The notes beneath the pieces are model-generated. The model was not told where the DNA came from, searched no databases, and saw nothing but the letters and a program-made list of their open reading frames with translations. DNA of 64,000 bases from Babesia bovis T2Bo (Eukaryota; Apicomplexa; Aconoidasida; Piroplasmida; Babesiidae). Made by a program: the position numbers and the translations under genes. Where the stretch lies: contig NC_010574.1 in the NCBI RefSeq assembly GCF_000165395.2, positions 1,240,001-1,304,000 of the forward strand, given 5' to 3'. This document shows positions 28,983-39,548 of the stretch, piece by piece; the first letter of the stretch is position 1, and each line of letters opens with the position of its first letter.

Positions 28983-30647
28983 CTATGAATTGATGTAACG
29001 AACTACATCGTGGATAGTTTTGCTAACTACCGAATACAGGTTCTCGTAAAGCAATCTATAAGAGAACCACGCAGTCACCGCAACAGCTACCATTATCGTC
29101 CCACAGCTTTCAAGTGCAATGTGTATAACAGTCTTCTCTTTGTGGTGATCATGTTCTTCGCCAGATGAAGATCCTTGATGAGAAGATCTGCCATGGCCAT
29201 CATTATCACTGCCATGACTATGATTACGTGTATGACCATGAGAGTGGTGATGATGATTATGCTCCTTGCTATCGCGTTGCCCATTATCAAGCAAAGCAGC
29301 TCCTATTGGCAACCCCGCTATAACAATAAAAGATAAAATGAGAGTGCCAGTAATAATGGTTATTGCCCACATAAAATTAAAGTGATCCAGGACTACCACC
29401 TTAATCGCCATAGCCACAGCAAGGATAATTGCACTTTCAGCACGTATGTGGACATGGTCAACCACCATGCTGCATACGACGGACGCAACAATCATACATC
29501 CGAATACCTGCCCGATGACTACAACAATCCCGTGACCTACTAACTCTCGGAGCTCATCCTTGTACAAACACTCATAATCACCCACAATGAAATTGCCGAT
29601 GCAAAAGTCTATGAAGGCAGTGATGCTCATAACATATCCAAAAACACTTATATGCTTGCCTTCACATTCATGAATTTTGATTACAGCACCCGTTATAGCA
29701 CCATCCGCCAACAATACCAGTATGGAGATAACAAATAGCGTGATTGCCAATGCTCTAACCACAGTTTGGTTAGTTCCCACCACTGCAGGATTGATGGCAT
29801 GCTCACTCTTCACAGTCTCAGCAAAGAGAACGGTTCCTAAGCCTAGATTAGCCATACCGGCCACCAGTAAAACACCAACGCACGTTTGCATGGCAACATG
29901 ACAGGATAACTCATTTTTGCTTACTCCGGTATGACTTGCTAGGATTAGGTGGCATCCAGCGAATACTGTAACTAGCGAAACCGCAACCAACAAACAACCG
30001 ACAGCTCTCACGGCTTTATTATCCTGTTTTCCAAAAACATCTGCAAGGTAATTTGTAGCAAAGGTAGAACCACCAAAAAATGCAACAACCGAACTTCCTA
30101 TGGTAATTAAACACACAATAAATTTTAATGGCTCGTGCAAAGTGTCAAAGCCGTCTTTATCATGTTCAGTGTGACCATTCCCATGCGCGTTAACAACGGA
30201 AAGACAAGCAAAAAAACCTAGGAGAAGAATATAATCCTTGATCCTATTGGTATGCGATATATGTCGCGACGTCTTGACGTTATACAGTCCACTGGAACAT
30301 TGTTTAAGACAGTTTGCACTGCCAGCGCGACTATGAGACAATAGTTTGTGATTAGCGATATTATGCGATTCACTATCATCAAGTTCCACTGCATATTTTG
30401 AGGAATGCGATCTCTCCTTTGTAAGACACCCAGGAGCATTAAACGTTGATTTACCGTTTTCCTCAGTTTGATCACCTATATCATTCGTATCCGACAATCG
30501 TGATATTGCACATGTTCTATATTGCCTAATGAAGAGCCTGTGACCACTCTGGGCGCATTTAGTTTGGTTTTCCATGTTATCCACCACCGACTCAGCAAAC
30601 AGATGACAGTCTGGCGGACATGCCAAAGGCACAACGAGGGTAGCCAT
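28983..30647 (-). CDS. His-rich multi-membrane-span protein, orphan
   Basis: A 554-residue ORF with a polar N-terminal 137 residues, then about nine to ten hydrophobic helices. The first (YILLLGFFACLSVVNA) ends like a signal-peptide cleavage site and is followed by a His-rich loop (HGNGHTEHDKD). A much longer loop near residues 460-510 is dense in His (HNHHHHSHGHTRNHSHG), then a final helix. His-rich cytosolic or lumenal loops between helices occur in zinc transporters (ZIP, CDF), yet the conserved ZIP helix IV/V metal motif is not seen, so this is only a hint. B. bovis has a lineage-specific multi-transmembrane (mtm) family, which would fit size and setting; I cannot confirm membership. It lies between two gene deserts. 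Confidence 0.75.
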   Translation of the reverse strand: MATLVVPLACPPDCHLFAESVVDNMENQTKCAQSGHRLFIRQYRTCAISRLSDTNDIGDQTEENGKSTFNAPGCLTKERSHSSKYAVELDDSESHNIANHKLLSHSRAGSANCLKQCSSGLYNVKTSRHISHTNRIKDYILLLGFFACLSVVNAHGNGHTEHDKDGFDTLHEPLKFIVCLITIGSSVVAFFGGSTFATNYLADVFGKQDNKAVRAVGCLLVAVSLVTVFAGCHLILASHTGVSKNELSCHVAMQTCVGVLLVAGMANLGLGTVLFAETVKSEHAINPAVVGTNQTVVRALAITLFVISILVLLADGAITGAVIKIHECEGKHISVFGYVMSITAFIDFCIGNFIVGDYECLYKDELRELVGHGIVVVIGQVFGCMIVASVVCSMVVDHVHIRAESAIILAVAMAIKVVVLDHFNFMWAITIITGTLILSFIVIAGLPIGAALLDNGQRDSKEHNHHHHSHGHTRNHSHGSDNDGHGRSSHQGSSSGEEHDHHKEKTVIHIALESCGTIMVAVAVTAWFSYRLLYENLYSVVSKTIHDVVRYINS

Positions 30648-31461
30648 CGATTCACAACTGCTTTAATTATCCATTCATAGCAACCGTGGATTATTGAAGG
30701 TGCACGTAAATTCAAAATAAAACAATACACATCAGTTTTAAAACTTCGTTAACGAATGATAATCATTTTGGAAATTCAATGAAAGTATTTTATAGAAATA
30801 ATATTCATCGACTCCTTTGTTGCTTTGTTATATGGTTATGCAAAATGTTCTACACATTGACCACTGCAACCGTTGATGTGTTGAACCTTATATTGATATT
30901 TCATGCAAAATATATTCCCGACGTCATAAACATAATCAAATAATGCTTCTCACCCTGTGAATTTATGTGGGTGCCTTACACACCTACATGGTAATCTCAA
31001 AATGATGGCACAAAAGACAAATTGTTTCAACAGATAATCGTATATCACTCATACTATTAGATAGTCTTTTTATCAACTCTTTACACAGTTTACCTAACTT
31101 ATGTAGTTACACTTTGTTAGTGTTACCATTTACACATTATAAGCCACCCTTCGACTGTTATATTATTAGACATATTGTCAAGTCCTGCTTGATAGTTTTG
31201 ATGCATATATGATTGACTCATAATGCAGACCTTCTATATAATAACGTAGTTTATCTACACACCGCCACAAGAATACAGTGTGGCCCAGTAGAAACTATCT
31301 TTGCTTCGAAAAGCAGCTTATTGACAATATAAATCATACATTGCTAAAGATGCAACAATGGGTGGGAATTTTAATACGTGTAAAATTCACTTTTCCTTTC
31401 ATGTGTAAGGCACACAGATACATTTTCCGTTTAACATAACGTATTCGGCTGATTTTGGACA
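30648..31461. other. AT-rich intergenic region upstream of DPY19
   Basis: About 800 bases with no supported ORF, lying between two divergently transcribed genes (the His-rich membrane protein on minus and DPY19 on plus). It should contain both promoters. No tRNA or repeat was seen. Undetected 5' exons of DPY19 could lie in its right-hand end. Confidence 0.4.
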
Positions 31462-34338
31462 ATGAAGGGTCCATATTACGGTTTAGCAACATTGGCTGTA
31501 TGGTAGGCCTATTTGCAACAGATCTAATATTCCCAGGGCCCTTGTTACAGCTTTACTTTTAAGACGATTCCGCGGCATCTTTGATCTCGAACCCGAGGAC
31601 CAGAAACTAATGTACTATTCTGAAGTATGTGTCTATCAATCTATATGTCTAATACACTTGTCTATAGTCTGCCTTCTATTTGTCATTCTACAATGATGTT
31701 GTGGAAGCACCGGATTGGCGTACTGTCTGGAGGAATCTTATGTGAGTTTTGTGCGTTATGCTTATAGAATGCTCCAGTTATGACGATAGAACTGAGTTTC
31801 CAACTACCATAATTTCATTTCGGCGTCTAAATATAATCCAAGGTTGGTAATGTCCATTGCTGCCTTACGTAATAACTATATACAGAAATACTGCTTGGAG
31901 CCATATACCGCTTTTTAAATAGCATATCAACTTCTATCAATTCCTTCAACTTTTATGCTATATCAGGTTGGTCATTAAAATATATAATTACCTATCACTA
32001 ATAGTTATGATCTTGAATGGCGGTGGAGTTGCTCTATTATTTCTTTTATCCTGCAAAACGGGCAAGTCTATATGGTCTGGCGTTTTATTCTTCGGACTGT
32101 ATCTGTCCAATTTTCAAGAGAAACTGATAAGTCGAATTGCCGCCATTCCCTTGAGAGAGAACTTCGCTCTAACAGGATTATGGGCTTCATTACTTTGTAT
32201 TCGGGAACTTCTAGGCAATCGTAAAGATGATATGAAACATTTCAGGAGGCTACTGTTTTTGTCTTTTACTTGGATGTTTTTGACATGGCAGCTTTCACTA
32301 CACATTGTTGGTACCCAGTTGGTGTGCTTGTTTATACTCAACATTCTTGGAGCTATATCTGACACGAAGATGTGGAAGATAACCACCATGGCATTATATG
32401 CGCTTATTGCAGCGTGGTTCATCATGTTATGTCCTCCTTTCCTCATTACATCGCACCTTCTGGTTGGTATTGTTGCACTTTTAATTACACTTATGGCATT
32501 ACCTGCTGAGGAAAATGGTAAAGTCAGTTTTGGAGACACAATACAAAGGTTATTACTCGCTTGTTCAATTTTTTGTCTTGAAGAAGGTCTACTATCACTT
32601 ACTGCTCGTCATGATGGCCACATTAGCGATATGTTTCTATCCAAGCTAGGGATAACCAAGCCAACATTCGATTCCCAAATATACCTTCTGGGTACAGTAA
32701 GTTATACCTCATGACATTTATTCGATGAAGGAATTCCGCCCGCTATCTATAATGGTTATTCGGCGCATAGTGCCAACACGATTATTCCATTACGTCGGAA
32801 TTGCTTTTGTAGTGATGCTGTTTCTTACTTGGAAAGTAGGTTCTAGTGTTCTAAATATATATACTACAGCGCTATCGTCCTCTATCTGGATTTCGTGGAG
32901 AGTTCAATAGCTACTTTTTGTTACAAGCCATTGCCTTTTGTTTTATGGCTATGTTGGTATCACGCCTAAGAGTATTGGCACTTCCATTATTGTGCGTTTT
33001 TGCAGGGTATCTCATGCAAATATTCCGTTTAGGACGTTGGAGATACAGGTAGGCGGAATTAGTGACGTATAATTTGATGGTAGTCGTATCGCTACAATTT
33101 TGGCTGCATCGATTGCTATAGCACCTTATTGGAATACATTACCGGTTTCTGAAATACGTGCGCCACCATTTGGCGAGCTGTATAACAATAGAGAGCTTAA
33201 GGACCTTATTACTTGGGTGAACCGTTTTGTGGAGCCTGGTACACCCCTTTTGTCCGATATGCCTACATCAAGCGCTTTAAGAGCAGCCACAAAGATGCGA
33301 ACAGTTATAAACCCACAGTATGAGCACGTATCACTCAGACGTAAGACACACTTTTTCTATACATTAGGTGACTGCAATGATGCCAGATGGTTCGGTGAGA
33401 AGATGCGTGAATGGTATCATACAGAGATTGTGGTAGTGCCAACTAAGTTTTGTGCGATACCGCATACAGGAGGTCCTTATGGAGTACAATTACTTCTATC
33501 TTTAAATCCGCTGGGTACATGCCCTCCAAATACATCATATGCCAGGCGGCTATGCAATCGTTTATGGGCCGGTGATCCTCATTTTGAACAACTTTTTAGC
33601 AACGAAAGGTATTTAGTGTTTAGATATAAAGGTATAATTGCTTCTGACGGAGACATATCATGGAAGGTGATGCATCAGCTAGACCATTACAAACCATGGA
33701 TTCATAAATACGCCATATTGGATAATGAACTAGGACCTAGGCAGATTGCGTCTACAGCCCATGCTTTGAAAGCACATTTCAATTCACCTGTTGTGTTTCC
33801 ATTGTTGTCATATGGGCTTAAGGCATTTGACAACAATAACCTCATGTTACGTCTATACGCCGAAACCATGGACTTCGACTTGGGTATGTTTGAAGATGCG
33901 AAAAGGCACTACAACATATTATTCAAGCGCATGAAATCACGCTGCGAGTCACTGGAAGACTTTGACGTATATTCGGTATATTTAAGCCACATGTTAGAGA
34001 CTGGCTCCGGAGAAGCCACGGAGATCCTTGATGTTATTGAAGCAAGCAGCAATTGCCTGAATTTAAAGTTTCCGCGTACTTACGGCAATGCTCTCTGTGA
34101 ATATTCGGTTACAGTACTAAAGGCGTTCAACGACACATTCGATTCGAATCGCGCCGCCGTGAGGAACCTTGCCGCTCGTTTTTTCCTTCAATCACAGGTA
34201 ATTTATATTGTACAATTAATATATATTTAAAAGGCAATCAACTATCAAAACCCATGTTTTTTCAAAAACTACACCATGTTTAACGCAGTTGATCTGAGCA
34301 CACTAGATGTGTTGATCATGTTCCTAACCAACAACTAA
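31462..34338 (+). CDS. DPY19: DPY19-like protein C-mannosyltransferase (about 9 exons)
   Basis: ER multi-membrane-span glycosyltransferase that C-mannosylates tryptophans of thrombospondin repeats, as on apicomplexan TRAP/MIC2-type adhesins. Resolved exons: ..31624, 31668-31741, 31778-31842, 31886-31966, 32005-32696, 32731-32835, 32870-33048, 33084-34197, 34234-34338; all joins keep phase. Introns are 34-43 bp. Conserved blocks include AFYLSFYNDVVEAPDW, then YDDRTEFPTTIISFRRLN (the TEYP motif region) and GGGVALLFLL. Toward the C-terminus come LLSDMPTSSALRA and NPQYEH, equivalents of the AGAMPT and NHPHYED motifs. The frame leading into the first resolved exon lacks an ATG, so the N-terminal exon is unresolved. 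The ATG at 31462 is a candidate start, but neither GT site next to it joins without a stop. Confidence 0.87.
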
Positions 34339-34391
34339 TGTAGTACCACTATTGGGAAAAAATAATTTTATTATATTTATATATTTTATGC

Positions 34392-35815
34392 ATGATGGCT
34401 GAATATACTAGGTTAGTTTACATAATATCTGCCTTGACCTTTAACAGGAAGAGCCATCACGCTCTGCTGCAGAGCCAGCAACAGATTCTAGCTCAAGACA
34501 GCCATACAGCAGGCTCTTTTTCAATACAAGATGAGTTGGCTGTGTCTAGCAAGTCTACCGAGGTTTGTTTTTTATGATTTGTTACGGGGGCCTATATAAA
34601 TTGCAGAACTCACGTGTCCTATCCTTGCGATACGGACCAGATGGACGTCCAGAGTTTGATGCTGTAGTTCGTCAAGGGGTTCGCGATGGGAAGATCGTTT
34701 ATTCAAAGCCCAGTGATCAGCGGGAGAAGCATTTTAGCCAGAGTGACCTTGCGCGTCCTTCTGATGACGATATTAACAAGAATTTAGATCGAACACGTGA
34801 AGCATTAGACATGGCATTAACGCGTAGAAGGCAACAGAACTCGGCTACTTCAGGTCCGAGAAGTGAGGCCGAGATCATTAAGTACACGCCTAGTCAACAA
34901 TCTTCTAAGACTATCAATCAGCGTCTAATTAAAATGGTGGAGAAGGAAACTGACCCATTAGAGCCATCTAGATATCGCAATAGGAAGCTTCCTGCCTCAG
35001 CTCCATCACCACCTCCACCATTGCAACATTCACCACCTCGCAAATTGACCAAAGAAGACCAATTGGCTTGGAAGATACCACCGTGTATCAGCAATTGGAA
35101 GAATTCTAAGGGTTACACCATACCAATTGACAAGCGTGTTCAAGCAGATGGTCGTCGTCTGCAGGAGGTGTTCGTTAATGAGAAATTCGCTGTATTCGGC
35201 GAGAGTCTTTCCTTGGCAGAACGTACTGCTCGTGAAGAGGTTAGGTTGCGTAACGAGGCTCATCGGATGGAGAAGTTGAAGGAAGCTCAGGAGAAGGAAG
35301 AGCAGCTTCGTGCATTAGCTGCACGTGCTAGAGAGGAACGATCACGAATGGGTTTGGATAGTGAGTTACAGGCAGCTGAGTTGGAGCGTAAGCGTGAAAT
35401 TGAGCGTGAGATGCGTTTAGAACGCGCTGGCAAGAAGATTAAAGCGGCTGCTGCTAGGGATAGGGATATTACTGAACGTGTAGCTTTGGGCCAACCAGTT
35501 CCTAGTAAGCTTTCTGATGCCCATGACACCAGACTTCTCAATACTGCTGCTGGCATCGATTCTGGCTTCGATGGTGGTGAGGATGAGAATTACAACATTT
35601 ATGACAAGCCACTATTTGCTGACAGGAGTATTGTCGGTATATATCAACATTCAAGTGAGCGTTTCCAGCAGTCGCTGGGTGTAAATGAAGCTATGCGTGT
35701 ACCTTCATTCGCTAATGCAACTATGGTTCAGAGAACGACCCCTGTGGAGTTTGTCAAGGAAACCGCGGATCCATTTGGTTTAGGTACATTGTTAGACAAA
35801 GCCAAGAAAGAGTAG
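34392..35815 (+). CDS. SNW1: SNW1/SKIP (Prp45) spliceosome and transcription factor
   Basis: Nuclear component of the catalytically activated spliceosome. Exons 34392-34411, 34448-34562 and 34607-35815, with introns of 36 and 44 bp, give about 447 residues. The SNW core is unmistakable: PPCISNWKNSKGYTIPIDKR, then ADGRRLQEVFVNEKFAVF. It is preceded by a domain start NSRVLSLRYGPDGRPEFDAVVRQG, and followed by a long charged helix (RNEAHRMEKLKEAQEKEEQ) and an acidic/IYDKPLF C-terminal segment, also typical. The N-terminal PPYGxRxGW motif normally found upstream is not visible. Only 53 bases separate the DPY19 stop from this ATG. Confidence 0.9.
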
Positions 35816-35851
35816 TCAATCTAAAGCACTGTCATGTATATTTTATTACAA

Positions 35852-36037
35852 CTATTTTTTAATCGCTATATTTTCTAACGGTGAATAGTATTGATTATTT
35901 CTAGTTTCGACACTATTTCGCGCGAATTTTTTCATGGCAAGGGAATAATGCCTTGTGACGGTGCGGCCATGCATCTTCAGCAAGCCGCAAATGTAGCATT
36001 TATGTCCATCAACCATATCCAGTAAGCTAGTCGGCAT
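35852..36037 (-). CDS. Small CxxC protein, possible mitochondrial/apicoplast uS14-like
   Basis: A 61-codon ATG ORF lying just 24 bases before the next minus-strand gene's stop and convergent with SNW1. It reads CYICG followed by HGRTVTRHYSLAMKKFAR. This is reminiscent of the bacterial-type S14 pattern (C-x-x-C-G, Gly, then R-x-[FY]-x-L-x-x-x-x-F-R), but the second cysteine pair is missing and the protein is short. It may instead be a terminal exon or an untranslated chance frame. Confidence 0.35.
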   Translation of the reverse strand: MPTSLLDMVDGHKCYICGLLKMHGRTVTRHYSLAMKKFARNSVETRNNQYYSPLENIAIKK

Positions 36038-36060
36038 TATTAACCTATGTCACGGAAACT

Positions 36061-39000
36061 TTATCTACTACGTTTAAGTAAAAGGTATTTCGTCCTTCGT
36101 GACCTTCTTGACTCTTCGGAACGACGGCGGTAGTATTTCCATATAAAAGATACGGACATTATTATTCCAGTTATAGCGATAAACCAAGCCGTTCCAATAT
36201 ACTTCATAATGTTTATAACAATCGCTGCGATCCACTGCAGAGCCGTTCCTATTACCAATAAGAAATTGCGCATACCTAAGATATACAACAAGGCTGCTGC
36301 ATTACAGAAACATAAGTAATAAAAGGTTCTTATGTTTTTGGCCTTGAACAACAACATGGTACATATAATGCATACGATCATAGCAAAGAAAGTAGTCATC
36401 TTCGGCAGGCGTATCATCAGTTTATCTCGTATATTGGGATATAGTTGCGTTTTTAGCCAATTGCCAACCACGGCAGTTAATAACATGTCACTGTCCAATT
36501 TAAGGGCATGAAGTGCCTTGGAACTATCTTTGAGCATGATATTTTTCATTTGTTGATGTATCTTTTCATCAGTGACACTGTTTACAATATTCATATCCAT
36601 AATTTTCTTCATTTCATCAAGAGCCTTTTCAGGTCTTAACAATTGTATCAAGCTTTTGGACTGTGGGAAAATATGTTTCCTTACATACCAGTAAAGGTGC
36701 GATTCAAGCTGGTAGTAATGGTAGACATTATTCACACGTTCCATAGCTTCTTCCTGCATTAGTTTAAATTCCTTGTGAAAGTGCTTCAATATGCTTTCGT
36801 CATTTTCTTCTAGTACTCTTTGCTTCATTGCATCGATCATTTGATTGAACTTTTCGTGTAACTTCTTTGCAGTTTTATGAGAGCCACAGTATAAACCGTT
36901 GATCTCTTTCAGTCCCATGTATCGTATATACTCAACCCCAAGTGACATGAGCTGCGTAGGGGCGGGTCTCACTGGGAGTAGTTTCTGTAGCTTGCCGTCA
37001 AACGTTCTTTTGAATTTTTGTGTTATATGCTCTATAGAATCTTTACAAACGTCATTCCAGTGATCCCTGCTTTCCTTGACTAACAATGCCATCTGCTGCT
37101 GCAAGAACGCAACTGTGGGATCATTGAACCGTTTTATTGAGCTAAAGTCACCAATTTCACTTTTGAAAACATCATCTACAGTTTTAATCCACGATTGCAA
37201 AGATGATTCATATTTTTCATATGTAACTTTGTACTTATCTAAATCATTTCGATCTGCATCGGCGATAAAACAGCCTATGGCATGCCTGGCGGCTTCCTGG
37301 AATTTCATATTTATTTCATTATCATTTTCCGTTTTGAGGTCATCTATTTGGCTATTTATAAATTCATTCATATCTATATATACTTGCTTGCAAGCTTCGC
37401 TGTCAGAGTACTTGATGCCAGCTTCATCTATCGCTGAGGTGTATATCTCCAGTAATTTTTGTTTGCTACTTTCGAACTCTTCGATAACTTTAGGCAATAC
37501 AGGCAGTTTAAATCCTTCAATACGCATGCGTATAACATTTCTCACATGGGCAACTTTTGAGGAACAATAATCCATCGTTATCCTATGGAGCTGCTGTAAC
37601 AAATGCGAGTATATCCCGTGTACTCTTTTGTCATAGTCACCCTTAAGCTGTTGGTACATCATCGGATTTAGGTCGTACTGGAGATTTATGGCCAGCAGAT
37701 GCGAATACTTTGGGGATATAACACCGTTGAAAATTTCGAATTCCTTTTCCAGTGGTATGGGAGTCTTGTTGATAAAACCCAAAAGATCTGCGGAATACAA
37801 CTCTACCAAGTCATGAACAACCAATCTAGCTCTAGTTATTTTACTGTCTTCGCCGGAAATTTCTACATCATGCTGCATTGAGTAGTTTAATATTTTAATG
37901 AGATGGGCCAATACATGACCGAGGTCCTCTCCTGTCATGAGTGTCAATGATTGCTGTACAGTTGATATTCGTTTCTTTGGACAAGAAACACTGCGTTTAT
38001 AAAGTCTCATTTTGTAGTTCTTTATACTATCCAAATATTCCTTATGGAGGTCACCTTTCTTGCAGCCTCCATAATAAGCACAGGGTCTTGATGTAAGAAG
38101 TGCATCGACTGAACCAAAGAGATGCGGGATGCTATATTTGTATTTTGAAGTCAACTTGGTTAAAATATCAGCGACTACTTGATCGGGATCAGCATTGCCA
38201 TCTTGTTGGATCAACTTTACAAAACTTGTACGTGTTTGTTCTAAGTAATCATAAAAAGACTTTTGATCACCATACGAAATATCATAGCGTTTCTGATTAA
38301 CCACACTATTAACATAATCCAGTGCAGTGTAATTTAACTTAAAATCGAATCCTTGAACAGCAAGTGTTAAGTTGGCGCTTTTCTGGAGTTCTAATAGCAT
38401 GTCGCTGAAGTTAAGTGATTCGGCATCAGAAATTTGGTTTGCATTAGTATTAGGTTCCTCTGTGAATATCTCTGTAGCCTTTTCACCCTGCTTTACAATA
38501 TCTATCCCACTATAACCTTTACCATCTTTACCCAATTGCATTTTCACACTTGGTACGTTGGACAGCGATTTGTACATGTTTACCAGGGTATGGCTCGCTG
38601 ATTGCAGCATGCGTTGTAACTGTATGATATCAGCTGCGTCAATTATACGATGATTAAGATAGATCAGTTCCGTGCTTAGCGCAGCAGCAATTGTAAACAG
38701 TGCCTCGTCATATTTCTGAAAGCCATCTGTGGCATTAAAGCCTTCTATGTCCATGAATACTACATTTATCTTCTTGTATAGACAGTCAGAGGCGTTGATA
38801 TTCACCTTATCAACCAATGATGCTTTTAATTGACCTTCAAATAGAGATGTGATTTTGACCACCAAGTGGTCAAATACGCCAGTTTGGCTATATTTCTTAT
38901 CTGATAGTTGTTGGACTAATGAGCAGTCCACTTCTACGGGAGCTGACCAGATCCATATCCCCCTAGTAAGGGGTTCAACACGATCATTCGTTGCGAAACC

Positions 39001-39435
39001 ATTAATATGCTCACCATTTGCACAGAAGGTATTCTCATTTAGCACATTAAGGAGAGAACTTTTACCGGTCTTAATATTCCCAACAGCTGATACGACAGCA
39101 ATTGGTTTCTGGAGCGATGCCAATAGTTGCAGACCCTCGGGTACCAATTCGATTCCTAGACGGTTTGTCAATGGCCTGACCAGTTGCACAGGCTGCCCAG
39201 AACTTCTTGCTCCAGCAATACAGTACTCTGCCAGTTCATTCGCGTCATTTTGGGGATTTACATCGGCATGGACTTCATCAAACGAGGCAAAACCTTTAGT
39301 AGAAATTGTAGACACCAGTGATTCCGTGTGTTTAAAGGTGACACAAAAGAATGTGATTAAAAACAATAACGCCTTTATTAATGTGTGTACCCGGCCAAAT
39401 CGGCAGGAAGGCGATTTTGCGATAACAACTACCAT
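36061..39435 (-). CDS. Guanylate-binding-protein-like large GTPase with signal peptide and C-terminal membrane anchors
   Basis: A 1,124-residue dynamin-superfamily GTPase. A hydrophobic segment at residues 18-35 looks like a signal peptide or anchor. The GBP-type G domain follows: P-loop GNIKTGKS at 119-126, the GBP hallmark TRGIWIW at 157-163, and DIEGF at 229-233 in place of DTEG. The guanine-specificity R/TKxD motif is not obvious. A long alpha-helical stalk (about 400-990) follows, then four hydrophobic helices near 1005-1100 and a strongly basic tail (YYRRRSEESRRSRR). Atlastin and Sey1/RHD3 relatives have C-terminal hairpins but no signal peptide, so topology is unusual here. Role is likely ER or secretory membrane shaping; this is inference. 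Confidence 0.8.
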   Translation of the reverse strand: MVVVIAKSPSCRFGRVHTLIKALLFLITFFCVTFKHTESLVSTISTKGFASFDEVHADVNPQNDANELAEYCIAGARSSGQPVQLVRPLTNRLGIELVPEGLQLLASLQKPIAVVSAVGNIKTGKSSLLNVLNENTFCANGEHINGFATNDRVEPLTRGIWIWSAPVEVDCSLVQQLSDKKYSQTGVFDHLVVKITSLFEGQLKASLVDKVNINASDCLYKKINVVFMDIEGFNATDGFQKYDEALFTIAAALSTELIYLNHRIIDAADIIQLQRMLQSASHTLVNMYKSLSNVPSVKMQLGKDGKGYSGIDIVKQGEKATEIFTEEPNTNANQISDAESLNFSDMLLELQKSANLTLAVQGFDFKLNYTALDYVNSVVNQKRYDISYGDQKSFYDYLEQTRTSFVKLIQQDGNADPDQVVADILTKLTSKYKYSIPHLFGSVDALLTSRPCAYYGGCKKGDLHKEYLDSIKNYKMRLYKRSVSCPKKRISTVQQSLTLMTGEDLGHVLAHLIKILNYSMQHDVEISGEDSKITRARLVVHDLVELYSADLLGFINKTPIPLEKEFEIFNGVISPKYSHLLAINLQYDLNPMMYQQLKGDYDKRVHGIYSHLLQQLHRITMDYCSSKVAHVRNVIRMRIEGFKLPVLPKVIEEFESSKQKLLEIYTSAIDEAGIKYSDSEACKQVYIDMNEFINSQIDDLKTENDNEINMKFQEAARHAIGCFIADADRNDLDKYKVTYEKYESSLQSWIKTVDDVFKSEIGDFSSIKRFNDPTVAFLQQQMALLVKESRDHWNDVCKDSIEHITQKFKRTFDGKLQKLLPVRPAPTQLMSLGVEYIRYMGLKEINGLYCGSHKTAKKLHEKFNQMIDAMKQRVLEENDESILKHFHKEFKLMQEEAMERVNNVYHYYQLESHLYWYVRKHIFPQSKSLIQLLRPEKALDEMKKIMDMNIVNSVTDEKIHQQMKNIMLKDSSKALHALKLDSDMLLTAVVGNWLKTQLYPNIRDKLMIRLPKMTTFFAMIVCIICTMLLFKAKNIRTFYYLCFCNAAALLYILGMRNFLLVIGTALQWIAAIVINIMKYIGTAWFIAITGIIMSVSFIWKYYRRRSEESRRSRRTKYLLLKRSR

Positions 39436-39548
39436 TATTGATTGATAATTATCTATAGATGTGTGTAGAAAGCTACCACATCATCGTGTAGTTAGTTGCA
39501 ATCAAAAACTTAAAGAAAGTGAGAATCAATTTATTAAATACAAAAGTT

